NCBI GenBank assembly: GCA_964621455.1
Contig: CAZULW010000063.1
Span: forward strand, 1 to 14,082
Reading direction: 5' to 3'
Source of the DNA: G020354025 sp964621455
GTDB taxonomy: Bacteria; Fidelibacterota; Marinisomatia; SCGC-AAA003-L08; TS1B11
Length of the DNA: 14,082 bases
Shown: one piece after another, positions 5,210 to 12,433 of the stretch
Layout of the letters: each line of letters starts with the position of its first letter
How positions within the stretch are numbered: the first letter of the stretch is position 1
Program-made: the position numbers and the translations under genes
The notes under the pieces: generated by a model
Database searches by the model: none
Told to the model about the DNA's origin: nothing
The model's input: the letters and a program-made list of their open reading frames with translations, nothing else

Positions 5210-6403
5210 GTGGTCAATAAGCTCGATCAACAAGCCTCCCTGGATGACCTCATCCAACAGTTCCGCATGGCCGCCGCCGGAGTCCAGTCGGCTTACCACC
5301 AACTGGAACAGGAGCTGCTCTTGCCGGGGGCAGAGACCTGGGAGCTGGCGCCGGCCCCCACCAGTCTGGCACTGCCCAACCTGGCCCCCCTCTATCTCAT
5401 CGGTACTTTGGTAGGTGGTTTAACTAAGGCATCCCTGGTGATAAATAAAGACCTTGAGGTGGTGTCCGCCAATGGAGAGGCCCAGAGAGATTTTGGCCTG
5501 GAGGAAGCTACCTCTCTGAAGGAAGTCCTCGCCCCCAACGCGGTGAACACCCTGCAGAAACTCATTGATGAAGCTGTCAGCCATGGCGGCGTCGAGATCA
5601 AGAAAAAAAGCGGGAGCTCCGCGGGAGTCTACGATTGCATCTACCTGGATAATCCCATCGAGAAGGGCCGGCTGCTGCTGCTGGTGGCCCAGGAGCTGGA
5701 ACTGGACCATTTGCGGGAGGTGGAGGATCGGATCCTGAAGAACCTTACCGGCACCCTGGTCCACGAAATTCGCACTCCCCTGACCTCCATGCAGGGATTT
5801 GCCGAACTGTTGATGCAAGTGCAGCATCTGGATCCCCAGGAGAGCAATAAACTCAACATCATTCGCAGCGGAATCGAGCGCCTGGGCCTGCTGGCCTCCG
5901 CCCTGGGTACCGTTTTTCACGAGACCATGGAGCCGCACTGGATCAAGGTTGACTTATTTCCCTTTCTGCAGCGCTTCCTGGCGGAATACCTCTCGCACAA
6001 GTCGCTGCCACCGAGCCTCATTGACCTGGTGGCGGGCTCAAAAACGCTGCAAGTGGTGACCGATCCCGAGCTCCTGAGGCTGGCCCTGGAACAGGTGTTG
6101 GACAACGCGGTAGAGGCCCTGGCCCAACCCGATGACGGCGATATTCAGATCGAACTGCGACATGATGGAGAGGAGGCCACTATTGCCGTCCGGGATCGCG
6201 GTCCGGGACTGGCTGACTCCGACGGGTCGAACTGGTGGGTGCCGTTCTTTACCACCAAGTCAGGTCACCTGGGCTTGGGGTTGGTGCGTGTACGCCGCAT
6301 AGTGGAGACACTGGGTGGCCGGGCCGAGGTCTTCCCATGGAACCCTTCGGAAAAGGGCAGCGATGGGCAGGGAGTGGAGGTTGGCCTTACACTTCCCGTC
6401 TAA
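5210..6403 (+). CDS. Soluble PAS sensor histidine kinase, FleS/FlrB-like
   Basis: A 397-residue histidine kinase without membrane segments. Residues 8-45 (DDLIQQFRMAAAGVQSAYHQ and on) form an N-terminal helix like that of FleS/FlrB flagellar kinases. A PAS-like region covers about 62-165. The H-box is LVHEIRTPL with phospho-accepting H185. The ATPase domain shows the N-box LDNAVEAL (N299), G1 DRGPGL (329-334), F-box PFFTTK (345-350) and the G2 motif LGLGLVRV. It would autophosphorylate on H185 and pass phosphate to the sigma-54 activator encoded next (established for FleS/FleR and FlrB/FlrC; inferred here). The start is GTG at 5210, 10 bases after the previous stop. The nearest ribosome site, GGAAGGAG, sits rather far upstream (about 14 bases), so the start is only moderately certain. 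Confidence 0.92.
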   Translation: MVNKLDQQASLDDLIQQFRMAAAGVQSAYHQLEQELLLPGAETWELAPAPTSLALPNLAPLYLIGTLVGGLTKASLVINKDLEVVSANGEAQRDFGLEEATSLKEVLAPNAVNTLQKLIDEAVSHGGVEIKKKSGSSAGVYDCIYLDNPIEKGRLLLLVAQELELDHLREVEDRILKNLTGTLVHEIRTPLTSMQGFAELLMQVQHLDPQESNKLNIIRSGIERLGLLASALGTVFHETMEPHWIKVDLFPFLQRFLAEYLSHKSLPPSLIDLVAGSKTLQVVTDPELLRLALEQVLDNAVEALAQPDDGDIQIELRHDGEEATIAVRDRGPGLADSDGSNWWVPFFTTKSGHLGLGLVRVRRIVETLGGRAEVFPWNPSEKGSDGQGVEVGLTLPV

Positions 6404-6466
6404 CCCTTCGGGAAAGTGGGAAGCGGAGATGCATTCCCGTATGAGAACCCCGCCGGTTCCGGGATG
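6391..6466 (+). other. Two hairpins spanning the kinase stop and the gap before the activator gene
   Basis: CTTCCC (6392-6397) pairs with GGGAAG (6418-6423) around the stop codon of the kinase gene. Then CATTCCCG (6432-6439) pairs, with one bulged T, with CGGGATG (6460-6466), enclosing a perfect inner stem GAACC/GGTTC (6445-6449 with 6455-6459). No T-run follows, so these are not ordinary terminators. They could tune transcript stability or expression between kinase and activator. Confidence 0.4.
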
Positions 6467-6503
6467 GGAGCGTCGAGGGTGGATGACGGCTACGAATGTT
6501 CAT

Positions 6504-6508
6504 GGAGG
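6504..6508 (+). promoter_or_regulatory. Ribosome binding site deciding the GTG start at 6518
   Basis: GGAGG at 6504-6508 with a 9-base spacer to GTG at 6518. It excludes the longer frame from 6416. Confidence 0.6.
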
Positions 6509-6517
6509 CAACGGCTT

Positions 6518-7900
6518 GTGAAGAAACAAGACACCGAATCCCATCGTATTCTCGTTGTTGATGACGACAACTATATCCGGCTTTTCTTGAAGGAGACCCT
6601 TGAGGGTAAGGGGTACCGTGTTGGGCTGGCCGAGGATGGGGAAGAAGCGTTGGCGAAAATCAAGTCCTCACCGCCGGACCTGGTGTTGACCGACCTGAAA
6701 ATGCCCAAGAAGGATGGCCTTGAACTTCTCAAGGACGTAAATCGGCTCGATGAACCGATAGGGGTGATCATCATCACCGCCTACGGCACGGTTGAAACGG
6801 CCGTGAAGGCCATGAAAGACGGTGCCTTTGATTACCTCACCAAGCCGTTCTCCATTACGGAGATCGAGTCCCGGCTGAAGCGGTTTTTCGAACTGAATAC
6901 GCTCAGGAAGGAAAACCGTGACCTTAAAGAAAAGATTAAAGCCCAGGAAGTGCGCACAGAGATGGTAGGTCAGAGTCCCCAGTTATTTAATGTCCTGGAA
7001 ATCGTGGACATGGTGAGCCGCAGCGATGCCCCCGTCTTCATCCAGGGGGAGAGCGGCACGGGCAAGGAACTGGTAGCCACTGCCGTGCATAAGCGCAGTG
7101 ACCGGGCCGACAGGCCGTTCATGCAGCTTAACTGTGCCGCCATTCCTGAAAATCTCATGGAAAGCACCCTGTTCGGTCATGTCCAGGGGGCTTTCACGGG
7201 GGCCAGCAAAACCACCCGCGGCATCTTTGAGGAGTCCGACGGGGGGACGCTGCTTCTGGATGAGATCAGCGAAATCCCCCTCGGCCTGCAGGCTAAGCTC
7301 CTGAGGGTCCTGCAAGAGCAGAGCTTCAACAAGGTAGGCAGCCACAAGCCCATCGATGTGAATGTGCGCATCGTGGCCACCTCCAACCAAAACATCGACG
7401 AGATGGTGAGGAAGGGGACATTTCGCGAGGACCTGTTCTATCGGCTGAACGTGGTACCCATATTTGTGCCTCCGCTGCGGGAGCGCCCCGGCGACATCCC
7501 TCTTCTGCTGGAGCATTTTGTGGCCCACTTTTGCAAGAAGTATAATCAGCCGAAGAAGGAAATCTCAACCGATGCTTTTCGCTACCTGGAGCGTTATAAA
7601 TGGCGGGGCAACATCCGCGAGCTGATGAACAACACCGAACGGGCGATCCTTTTTTCCGAGTCTTCGCCCAAGTTGGAGATCGAGCATTTTTTCCCGGGTG
7701 AGGGTGATTACCGGGATCAGGGAGGACTCACCTTCGACGGCGGCAGTACTCTGGCGGAAGTGGAAAAGCAGGCTATCCTGGCCACCCTGGAGAAGACCAG
7801 ACAGAACCGGACCCAGGCAGCCCGCATCCTGGTCATCTCGGTAAAAACACTGCGCAACAAACTGAAGCTGTATGGCCTTGAAAGCTCCCCATCTAAATAA
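6518..7900 (+). CDS. NtrC-family sigma-54 activator, FleR/FlrC-like response regulator
   Basis: A 460-residue three-domain activator. The receiver (about 9-125) has D15-D16-D17, phospho-acceptor D59 (LTDLKMP), a TAYGT motif and LTKPF. The AAA+ domain has Walker A GESGTGKE (177-184), the sigma-54 contact loop GAFTGA (224-229), Walker B LLLDE (D248) and the sensor segment FREDLFYRLNVVPI followed by PPLRERPGDIP. The C-terminus (about 412-455) is a Fis-type helix-turn-helix, NRTQAARILVISVKTLRNKL. Such proteins hydrolyse ATP to open sigma-54 promoters. GTG at 6518 is chosen because GGAGG at 6504-6508 lies 9 bases before it and the protein then begins right at the receiver; the frame stays open upstream to 6416 but adds a non-conserved stretch through a hairpin. 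A sigma-54 promoter lies just downstream, before flgB. Confidence 0.94.
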   Translation: MKKQDTESHRILVVDDDNYIRLFLKETLEGKGYRVGLAEDGEEALAKIKSSPPDLVLTDLKMPKKDGLELLKDVNRLDEPIGVIIITAYGTVETAVKAMKDGAFDYLTKPFSITEIESRLKRFFELNTLRKENRDLKEKIKAQEVRTEMVGQSPQLFNVLEIVDMVSRSDAPVFIQGESGTGKELVATAVHKRSDRADRPFMQLNCAAIPENLMESTLFGHVQGAFTGASKTTRGIFEESDGGTLLLDEISEIPLGLQAKLLRVLQEQSFNKVGSHKPIDVNVRIVATSNQNIDEMVRKGTFREDLFYRLNVVPIFVPPLRERPGDIPLLLEHFVAHFCKKYNQPKKEISTDAFRYLERYKWRGNIRELMNNTERAILFSESSPKLEIEHFFPGEGDYRDQGGLTFDGGSTLAEVEKQAILATLEKTRQNRTQAARILVISVKTLRNKLKLYGLESSPSK

Positions 7901-7962
7901 TCCGGTGTGCATGCCACTCCCGACGACTGTCTTCCGGGGGGCCGCAGCAGCGATTTGCGGTT

Positions 7963-8010
7963 CGCTCCCGCCAGGCGTACCTCACCCTCAGGTCACCGGC
8001 AACGGGAGCG
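7963..8010. repeat. Inverted repeat downstream of the activator gene
   Basis: CGCTCCCG (7963-7970) and CGGGAGCG (8003-8010) are perfectly complementary across a 32-base loop that has a small inner stem (ACCT/AGGT). On the plus strand it is followed by GAAAAAATT rather than a T-run, so it is not a canonical terminator for the activator gene. It could be a weak stop signal, a DNA-binding site upstream of the flgB promoter, or chance. Confidence 0.35.
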
Positions 8011-8131
8011 GAAAAAATTGCCTTGCGACCAGGAAACTTTTCTCCCCACACCAAGAAGCAGCGGTCATGTCCCTGTTGATGTCCACCAGCCGCTCCACAT
8101 ACCCTACCGAGAAAGCGATCGGCACCGTGTT

Positions 8132-8147
8132 TGGCACGACTCTTGTT
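8132..8147 (+). promoter_or_regulatory. Sigma-54 (-24/-12) promoter candidate for the flgB operon
   Basis: TGGCACGACTCTTGTT at 8132-8147 matches the -24/-12 consensus TGGCAC-R-N4-TTGC-W at every fixed base except the last C of the -12 GC, which is T here. The GG (8133-8134) and the -12 dinucleotide (8145-8146) have the required 10-base spacing. Transcription would start about 8157-8158, about 28 bases before flgB and upstream of its ribosome site. The gene just upstream encodes a sigma-54 activator with GAFTGA, which strongly supports the call. Confidence 0.72.
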
Positions 8148-8169
8148 GCATTTCCGGGTAGAATGACCC

Positions 8170-8175
8170 AGGAGG
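8170..8175 (+). promoter_or_regulatory. Strong ribosome binding site of flgB
   Basis: AGGAGG at 8170-8175, 10 bases before ATG at 8186. Confidence 0.7.
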
Positions 8176-8185
8176 ACTATCTGTT

Positions 8186-8554
8186 ATGAGAATCTTCAAC
8201 AATCAGCCTGCGGCCCTGTTGAAGCGTTCGCTGGATCTGCTCATGCGGCATCACCGCAACATTTCTGAGAATGTTGCGAACCTCAACGTCGTCGACTACG
8301 AACGGAAGCCCACCCGTTTCCTGGATGAGTTGTCGGATGCCCAACGCGGGACAAGCCTTCGGGCTACCAGTCCCCGTCATATCGTCCCGGATGCCGCCGG
8401 GGAACTAGCGCCGGAGTGGGAGCGGGGGCCCGTTGAGATTACCCGCGAGATGACCGATCTGGCCCAGAATCAGATCAGATATGATTTTTCCACACGAGTG
8501 ATGCGCCGGAAATTCGAGGACCTGACGCGGGCCATTACCGGCCGCATCCGGTGA
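8186..8554 (+). CDS. flgB: Flagellar basal-body rod protein FlgB
   Basis: A 122-residue proximal rod protein, the first gene after the sigma-54 promoter. The N-terminus has the rod-family amphipathic helix and the segment HRNISENVANLNVVDYERKP, corresponding to the usual asparagine-rich NIANANTPGY region. LRATSPRH (58-65) is the FlgB-type L-x-x-T-x-x-H motif, and the C-terminal helix (EMTDLAQNQIRYDFSTRVM) matches the family pattern that forms the coiled coil of the rod. FlgB is exported by the flagellar type III system and builds the proximal rod with FlgC, FlgF and FliE. The length is slightly short but normal for the family. It ends at 8554, 20 bases before flgC. Confidence 0.93.
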   Translation: MRIFNNQPAALLKRSLDLLMRHHRNISENVANLNVVDYERKPTRFLDELSDAQRGTSLRATSPRHIVPDAAGELAPEWERGPVEITREMTDLAQNQIRYDFSTRVMRRKFEDLTRAITGRIR

Positions 8555-8574
8555 TTATTGAGGGAAGTAACAGG

Positions 8575-9060
8575 ATGAAAATTCAAGGCTTATTTACTGT
8601 CTTCAGCCATGTGGCCCGGGGATTGACTGATGAGTTAACCCGGCTGGAAACCGTTTCTGAGAATATTTCCAACGCCAACCAGGTGGCGGCGGACGGTGAG
8701 CCGCTCTATCAGCGGAAATCGGTGGACCCGCGGTCGCGGAAGGAGCCATTCCGGTCCTTTTTGCGCGAAAAGGGTCTGCGCCTGAGGCGGACGAGTCCTT
8801 CCCATCTACCAGGGATCAGTGAGCGCGCTCGCTGGTACGGCGAGCCCTGGCCGGAGACGAAAACCATTGTACATCCCAATGAGCGGATGATCTACGACCC
8901 GACCCACCCCAAGGCCAATGCCCAGGGGTACATCCGCACGCCGGACATCAACGTGGTACAGGAGATGATGGACCTGATTACCGCCACCCGGTCGTATGAG
9001 GCCAACACCACGGTACTTAATGCCGCCAAGCAGGTGGCGAAGCGAACTATGGAGCTCTAA
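8575..9060 (+). CDS. flgC: Flagellar basal-body rod protein FlgC
   Basis: A 161-residue proximal rod protein. The N-terminal ETVSENISNANQ is the rod-family signature. The C-terminus is typical of FlgC: MIYDPTHPKANAQGYIRTPD, then NVVQEMMDLITATRSYEANT and VLNAAKQVAKRTMEL. The ATG at 8575 is preferred to a GTG at 8551 because GAGGGAAG (8560-8567) lies 7 bases before it and the shorter form matches the family start. The protein is longer than the usual 130-145 residues; the extra part (about 52-98) includes GLRLRRTSPSHL (67-78), which resembles the FlgB motif of the preceding gene and is not usual for FlgC. The protein is exported and assembled distal to FlgB in the rod. Confidence 0.93.
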   Translation: MKIQGLFTVFSHVARGLTDELTRLETVSENISNANQVAADGEPLYQRKSVDPRSRKEPFRSFLREKGLRLRRTSPSHLPGISERARWYGEPWPETKTIVHPNERMIYDPTHPKANAQGYIRTPDINVVQEMMDLITATRSYEANTTVLNAAKQVAKRTMEL

Positions 9061-9067
9061 TCGACGC

Positions 9068-9394
9068 ATGGAGATCCACAATACACTGCTGCAGGGTCTC
9101 TCACAGGCGCTTCTTGGGGGTGGTCAGCAGCAGCCGCAGGCGCCGTTGCCCCAGCCCGCGGAGCTGGCAGCGGGCCAGTTGGGATACCCGTCGGAGCGGA
9201 CGGCGACTTCTGAGCAAATCCCCGGGCTGGCCCAGGTGAACCAGGCCGGGGACAGTTCCAGCATTTTAACTTCAGGCGAAAAGGAAATTTTAAACCTCTT
9301 TTTCAATGGCCAGGAAGGGATGGATTTATCATTGTATGGACGCCTGCCGTCTAAACCGGCGGTACTCGGAAATTTTCTAGATATGAGAGGGTAA
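9068..9394 (+). CDS. Small protein of unknown function between flgC and fliE
   Basis: A 108-residue protein that I do not recognise. It opens with a short amphipathic helix (IHNTLLQGLSQALLGG), runs through a Q/P/A-rich flexible linker (about 18-62) and ends in a compact segment, LTSGEKEILNLFFNG then MDLSLYGR and VLGNFLDMRG, which looks folded and is the part most likely to be conserved. It has no signal peptide, membrane segment or cysteine. The ATG at 9068 follows flgC by 7 bases, with GGAG at 9051-9054 a little far upstream; a longer frame from 8996 would overlap flgC. The stop is one base before the fliE start. Its position among rod genes suggests a small export substrate, rod/MS-ring factor or chaperone; this is inferred from position only. 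Confidence 0.75.
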   Translation: MEIHNTLLQGLSQALLGGGQQQPQAPLPQPAELAAGQLGYPSERTATSEQIPGLAQVNQAGDSSSILTSGEKEILNLFFNGQEGMDLSLYGRLPSKPAVLGNFLDMRG

Positions 9395-9395
9395 A

Positions 9396-9704
9396 ATGAA
9401 GATTCCAGAAAATCCAATGCGCATTGATCCCAAAGGCCTCACGGAGCCCGCGAGCCCTCAGGAACAGAAGGGTAAAGTCGGAGATGTGCGGTTCAGCGAC
9501 CAGCTCAGGGAATTGCTGGATTCGGTGAATGACAAGCAGGCCTACGCAAACGAGAAAGTTGGCAAGGTCGTCATGGGAGAATCGGAAGACCTTCATACTG
9601 CCATGATTGCTTTGGAAGAGGCCAGTATCAGCTTCCAATTGATGTTAGAGATTCGGAACAAGATGCTGGAAGCCTACCAGGAAATCAACCGCATGAACAT
9701 CTAA
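9396..9704 (+). CDS. fliE: Flagellar hook-basal body protein FliE
   Basis: A 102-residue FliE, the adaptor that joins the MS ring and export gate to the proximal rod and is among the first exported proteins. The C-terminal half carries the family pattern: DLHTAMIALEEASISFQLML followed by EIRNKMLEAYQEINRMNI, ending at the usual terminal I. The N-terminal 30 residues are polar and variable, as in other FliE proteins. An AGAGGG site (9386-9391) overlaps the end of the preceding small gene, giving tight coupling. Length is normal. Confidence 0.95.
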   Translation: MKIPENPMRIDPKGLTEPASPQEQKGKVGDVRFSDQLRELLDSVNDKQAYANEKVGKVVMGESEDLHTAMIALEEASISFQLMLEIRNKMLEAYQEINRMNI

Positions 9705-9730
9705 TCTCATAGGGAGCGGAGAAAAACACC

Positions 9731-11341
9731 ATGCCGCCACTATTGCAGCAGATCAGGACATTCCTTCGGCAGTTCAGCGTCGGACAGCGTGTGGCGTTGT
9801 TTACCATTTTAATAGGTGTGGTCAGCGCGCTCATTGTTCTATCCTTGTGGGCCAACCGGCCCGAATATGCGTTGCTGTACAGTGATCTGGCGCCGGAAGA
9901 TGCCAATGAGATCGTAAATACCCTCCGTGACGACGGGGTTCCCTACCGTCTCGCCGCCGGCGGCACGACCGTCTACGTCCCTGCCAACATGGTGTCGGAA
10001 TATCGGCTCACCTTTGCCGCGGAAGGCGTGGCCACCGGCTCGGTGACCGGGTTTGAGCTCTTCGACGAACAACGGATGGGGATGACCACCTTCATGCAGC
10101 GGGTGAACTACCAGCGGGCACTGGAGGGGGAGCTTGTCCGAACCATCAACCAGATGGAGGAGGTGCGGCTGAGCCGGGTTCATCTGGTAATCCCCGAGAG
10201 GAAGTTTTTTGAGGAAGGGAACCTGGCTTCAGCCTCTGTGGTCCTCCACCTGGAGCCCGGTGCATTTCTCACACCCAAACGGATCAATGGTATCGCCGCG
10301 ATGGTTGCCAGCAGTGTCCCGGATTTACAGGTGGGGAACGTTTCCATTGTGGATGCCACCGGGGAGCTCCTCACGGACGTAATTCGCGCGGGTGAGGAGG
10401 CACCCATCGGGAGCCGGAACTGGGAAATCAGACGTTCAGTGGAAGAGAGCCTGCAAAGGAAAGCCCAGGAGCTGCTCGATGATGTACTCGGCCCCGGACG
10501 TTCCATCGTGAAGGTGTCCGCCGACCTTAATTTCGAGCAGTTGGAGCGAACCACGGAGTTCTATGGCACCGATGAGGCTGCCGTGCTGAGCGAAGAGCGT
10601 AACGTGGAACAATATACGGGGACGGATACCGCCAGCCGCAGCATCGAGCAAACGGTCACCAATTACGAGCTGGACAAAACCGTGGAGCACTTTGTGGCCA
10701 GCTCGGGCGATCTGCGGCGCTTGACTGTGGCTGTGCTGGTGGATGGCTCGTATGATATCAGCCCTGGCGGCAGCGAGGAGCAGCCGGTCTACATACCCCG
10801 TACCCCACAGGAGCGTCAGCAAATTGAAGACCTGGTGTCCAGTGCCCTGGGCATTGACCTGGGCCGGGGCGATCAGGTGACGGTACAGAATCTACAATTT
10901 GACCGCCGGGACGAGCTGGCCGAGCTGGCCTCCATCCGATCGGTTGATCGCAGGACTCGCTGGAATGCTTATGCCACCAACGGCGCCTTGGTGTTGGCCG
11001 TGCTTATCTCTCTGCTCCTCCTGTTTAGAATGCTGCGGTCTACTGCGGTGACTATATCCGAGACCCTGGCGTTGCCGCCCAAGAAAGTGGGCGTGCTGGT
11101 GGGAGCTCCTGTAGAGGTTGAAGCGGTACCTGGGGCCCCTCCTGCCCTGGAGGCCCGGGGCGAGATGGAAATGGTCACCGAAGAATTCCTTAAGAAGCTA
11201 TCACCCGAGGCCCGGGCGCAGTTGGAGGCACAGGACCGGATTACCCGGGAAGTAACCGGGTTTATCGAGGAGAATCCTGAAGGCGCCGCCGCACTCTTTC
11301 GCATCTGGACCTCTGGTGTGCCTGGCTCCGGAGGGGAATAA
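9731..11341 (+). CDS. fliF: Flagellar MS-ring protein FliF
   Basis: A 536-residue MS-ring protein. Two membrane segments are clear: residues 21-40 (VALFTILIGVVSALIVLSLW) and 419-432 (ALVLAVLISLLLLF). Between them lie the ring-building motifs, for example YALLYSDLAPEDANEIVNTL, VPANMVSEYRLTFAAEG and RVHLVIPERKFF, and the beta-collar region. The cytoplasmic C-terminus ends with VTGFIEENPEGAAALFRIW, the helix that binds FliG. About 26 copies or more form the ring in the inner membrane that houses the export gate (family knowledge). The ribosome site GCGGAG lies 9 bases before ATG. Length and architecture are normal, with a rather long C-terminal tail after the second membrane segment. Confidence 0.97.
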   Translation: MPPLLQQIRTFLRQFSVGQRVALFTILIGVVSALIVLSLWANRPEYALLYSDLAPEDANEIVNTLRDDGVPYRLAAGGTTVYVPANMVSEYRLTFAAEGVATGSVTGFELFDEQRMGMTTFMQRVNYQRALEGELVRTINQMEEVRLSRVHLVIPERKFFEEGNLASASVVLHLEPGAFLTPKRINGIAAMVASSVPDLQVGNVSIVDATGELLTDVIRAGEEAPIGSRNWEIRRSVEESLQRKAQELLDDVLGPGRSIVKVSADLNFEQLERTTEFYGTDEAAVLSEERNVEQYTGTDTASRSIEQTVTNYELDKTVEHFVASSGDLRRLTVAVLVDGSYDISPGGSEEQPVYIPRTPQERQQIEDLVSSALGIDLGRGDQVTVQNLQFDRRDELAELASIRSVDRRTRWNAYATNGALVLAVLISLLLLFRMLRSTAVTISETLALPPKKVGVLVGAPVEVEAVPGAPPALEARGEMEMVTEEFLKKLSPEARAQLEAQDRITREVTGFIEENPEGAAALFRIWTSGVPGSGGE

Positions 11342-11344
11342 GAT

Positions 11345-12433
11345 ATGGCCGAAGAAGCAATCAAGACAGACCAGGAGGTGTTGGCCGAAGCAGAGAGCCA
11401 AAGGATTATTGAAACCCCCAAGAGCAAGCGCTCTGAGGAGATGACACCCTATGAGAAGGCGGGGGTGCTGCTGATTGCCCTGGGTGTCGCCACCTCGGCC
11501 GCGGTGTTGAAGTATCTACCCGAGAGTGAGGCGGAGCGACTCTCCATTGAACTGGCCAAATTGAGAGATGTCTCCTCTGACCAGGTTCAGAAGGTCATTG
11601 GGGACTTTTACGAAATGATGATGGCCCGCCAGTACGTTTCACAGGGGGGTCTGGATTACGCTAAGCAGGTTCTGGAGAAAGCATGGGGCACGCGGAAGGC
11701 CGAGGAGATACTCAAACGCATCGAGGCCTCCACGGAAGTAAGCGCGTTTTTTCTCCTGCAGACCGTCGACGATACCCAGCTGCTCAGTTTCCTGCAGGAC
11801 GAGCATCCTCAAACCGCGGCCCTGATCCTGGCCAACCTCAAGCCCAAACAGGCTGCCACCATCATTTCCCAGCTTTCGGAGGACCTCCAGTCGGAAATTG
11901 CATTCCGCCTGGCCACCATGGAAAAAACCTCCCCGGAGATGGTAAGGGAAATCGAGAACGTACTGCGGGAGCAGTTGGGCGATATCTTTGGCACTGATAT
12001 GCGCAGTACAGGCGGCGCGTATGCCGTGGCTGAGATTCTCAACAACGCCACCCGGGCCGCTGAAAAGAACATCCTGGATCACCTGCGAGAGCGGGATCCC
12101 GAACTCGCTGTGGAAATCGCCAACCTCATGTTCCTGTTCGAGGACATGATAACCCTTTCGGATACCAGTATCCAGAAGATCATCAAGGAGGTGGACACCA
12201 AGGTCCTGGCCCTGTCGTTGAAAGCCACCGGTGAAGACCTGCGAGTCAAGATATTCAATAACATGTCGGAACGCGCGGGTGGCATGCTCAAGGATGAAAT
12301 TGAGTTCCTGGGTGCTGTCCGGGTGACGGAGGTTGATGATGCCCAGACCCAGGTCCTGGATATCATCCGGCAGCTGGATGAGACCGGGGAGATCACCATT
12401 GCCCGCGGTGAGGCTGAGGAGCTTGTTGAATGA
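11345..12433 (+). CDS. fliG: Flagellar motor switch protein FliG
   Basis: A 362-residue switch protein that binds FliF through its N-terminal domain, FliM through the middle domain and the stator through the C-terminal domain. Visible motifs are YEKAGVLLIALG (about 36-47), EHPQT (153-157), the hydrophobic MFLFEDM (262-268) that gates torque-helix movement, and KVLALSLKATGEDLRVKIF with the charged torque residues, followed by a GEI-type terminus. The protein begins with about 30 extra acidic and basic residues before the FliF-binding domain compared with the usual 330-345 residues. The ribosome site GGAGGGG (11330-11336) supports ATG 11345. The stop overlaps the fliH start by ATGA. Confidence 0.96.
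   Translation: MAEEAIKTDQEVLAEAESQRIIETPKSKRSEEMTPYEKAGVLLIALGVATSAAVLKYLPESEAERLSIELAKLRDVSSDQVQKVIGDFYEMMMARQYVSQGGLDYAKQVLEKAWGTRKAEEILKRIEASTEVSAFFLLQTVDDTQLLSFLQDEHPQTAALILANLKPKQAATIISQLSEDLQSEIAFRLATMEKTSPEMVREIENVLREQLGDIFGTDMRSTGGAYAVAEILNNATRAAEKNILDHLRERDPELAVEIANLMFLFEDMITLSDTSIQKIIKEVDTKVLALSLKATGEDLRVKIFNNMSERAGGMLKDEIEFLGAVRVTEVDDAQTQVLDIIRQLDETGEITIARGEAEELVE

Noticed and set aside
7963..8020. Rho-independent terminator after the activator gene
   Set aside because: The stem is good but the loop is 32 bases and it is followed by an A-run on the plus strand, with no T-run on either side in the right place.
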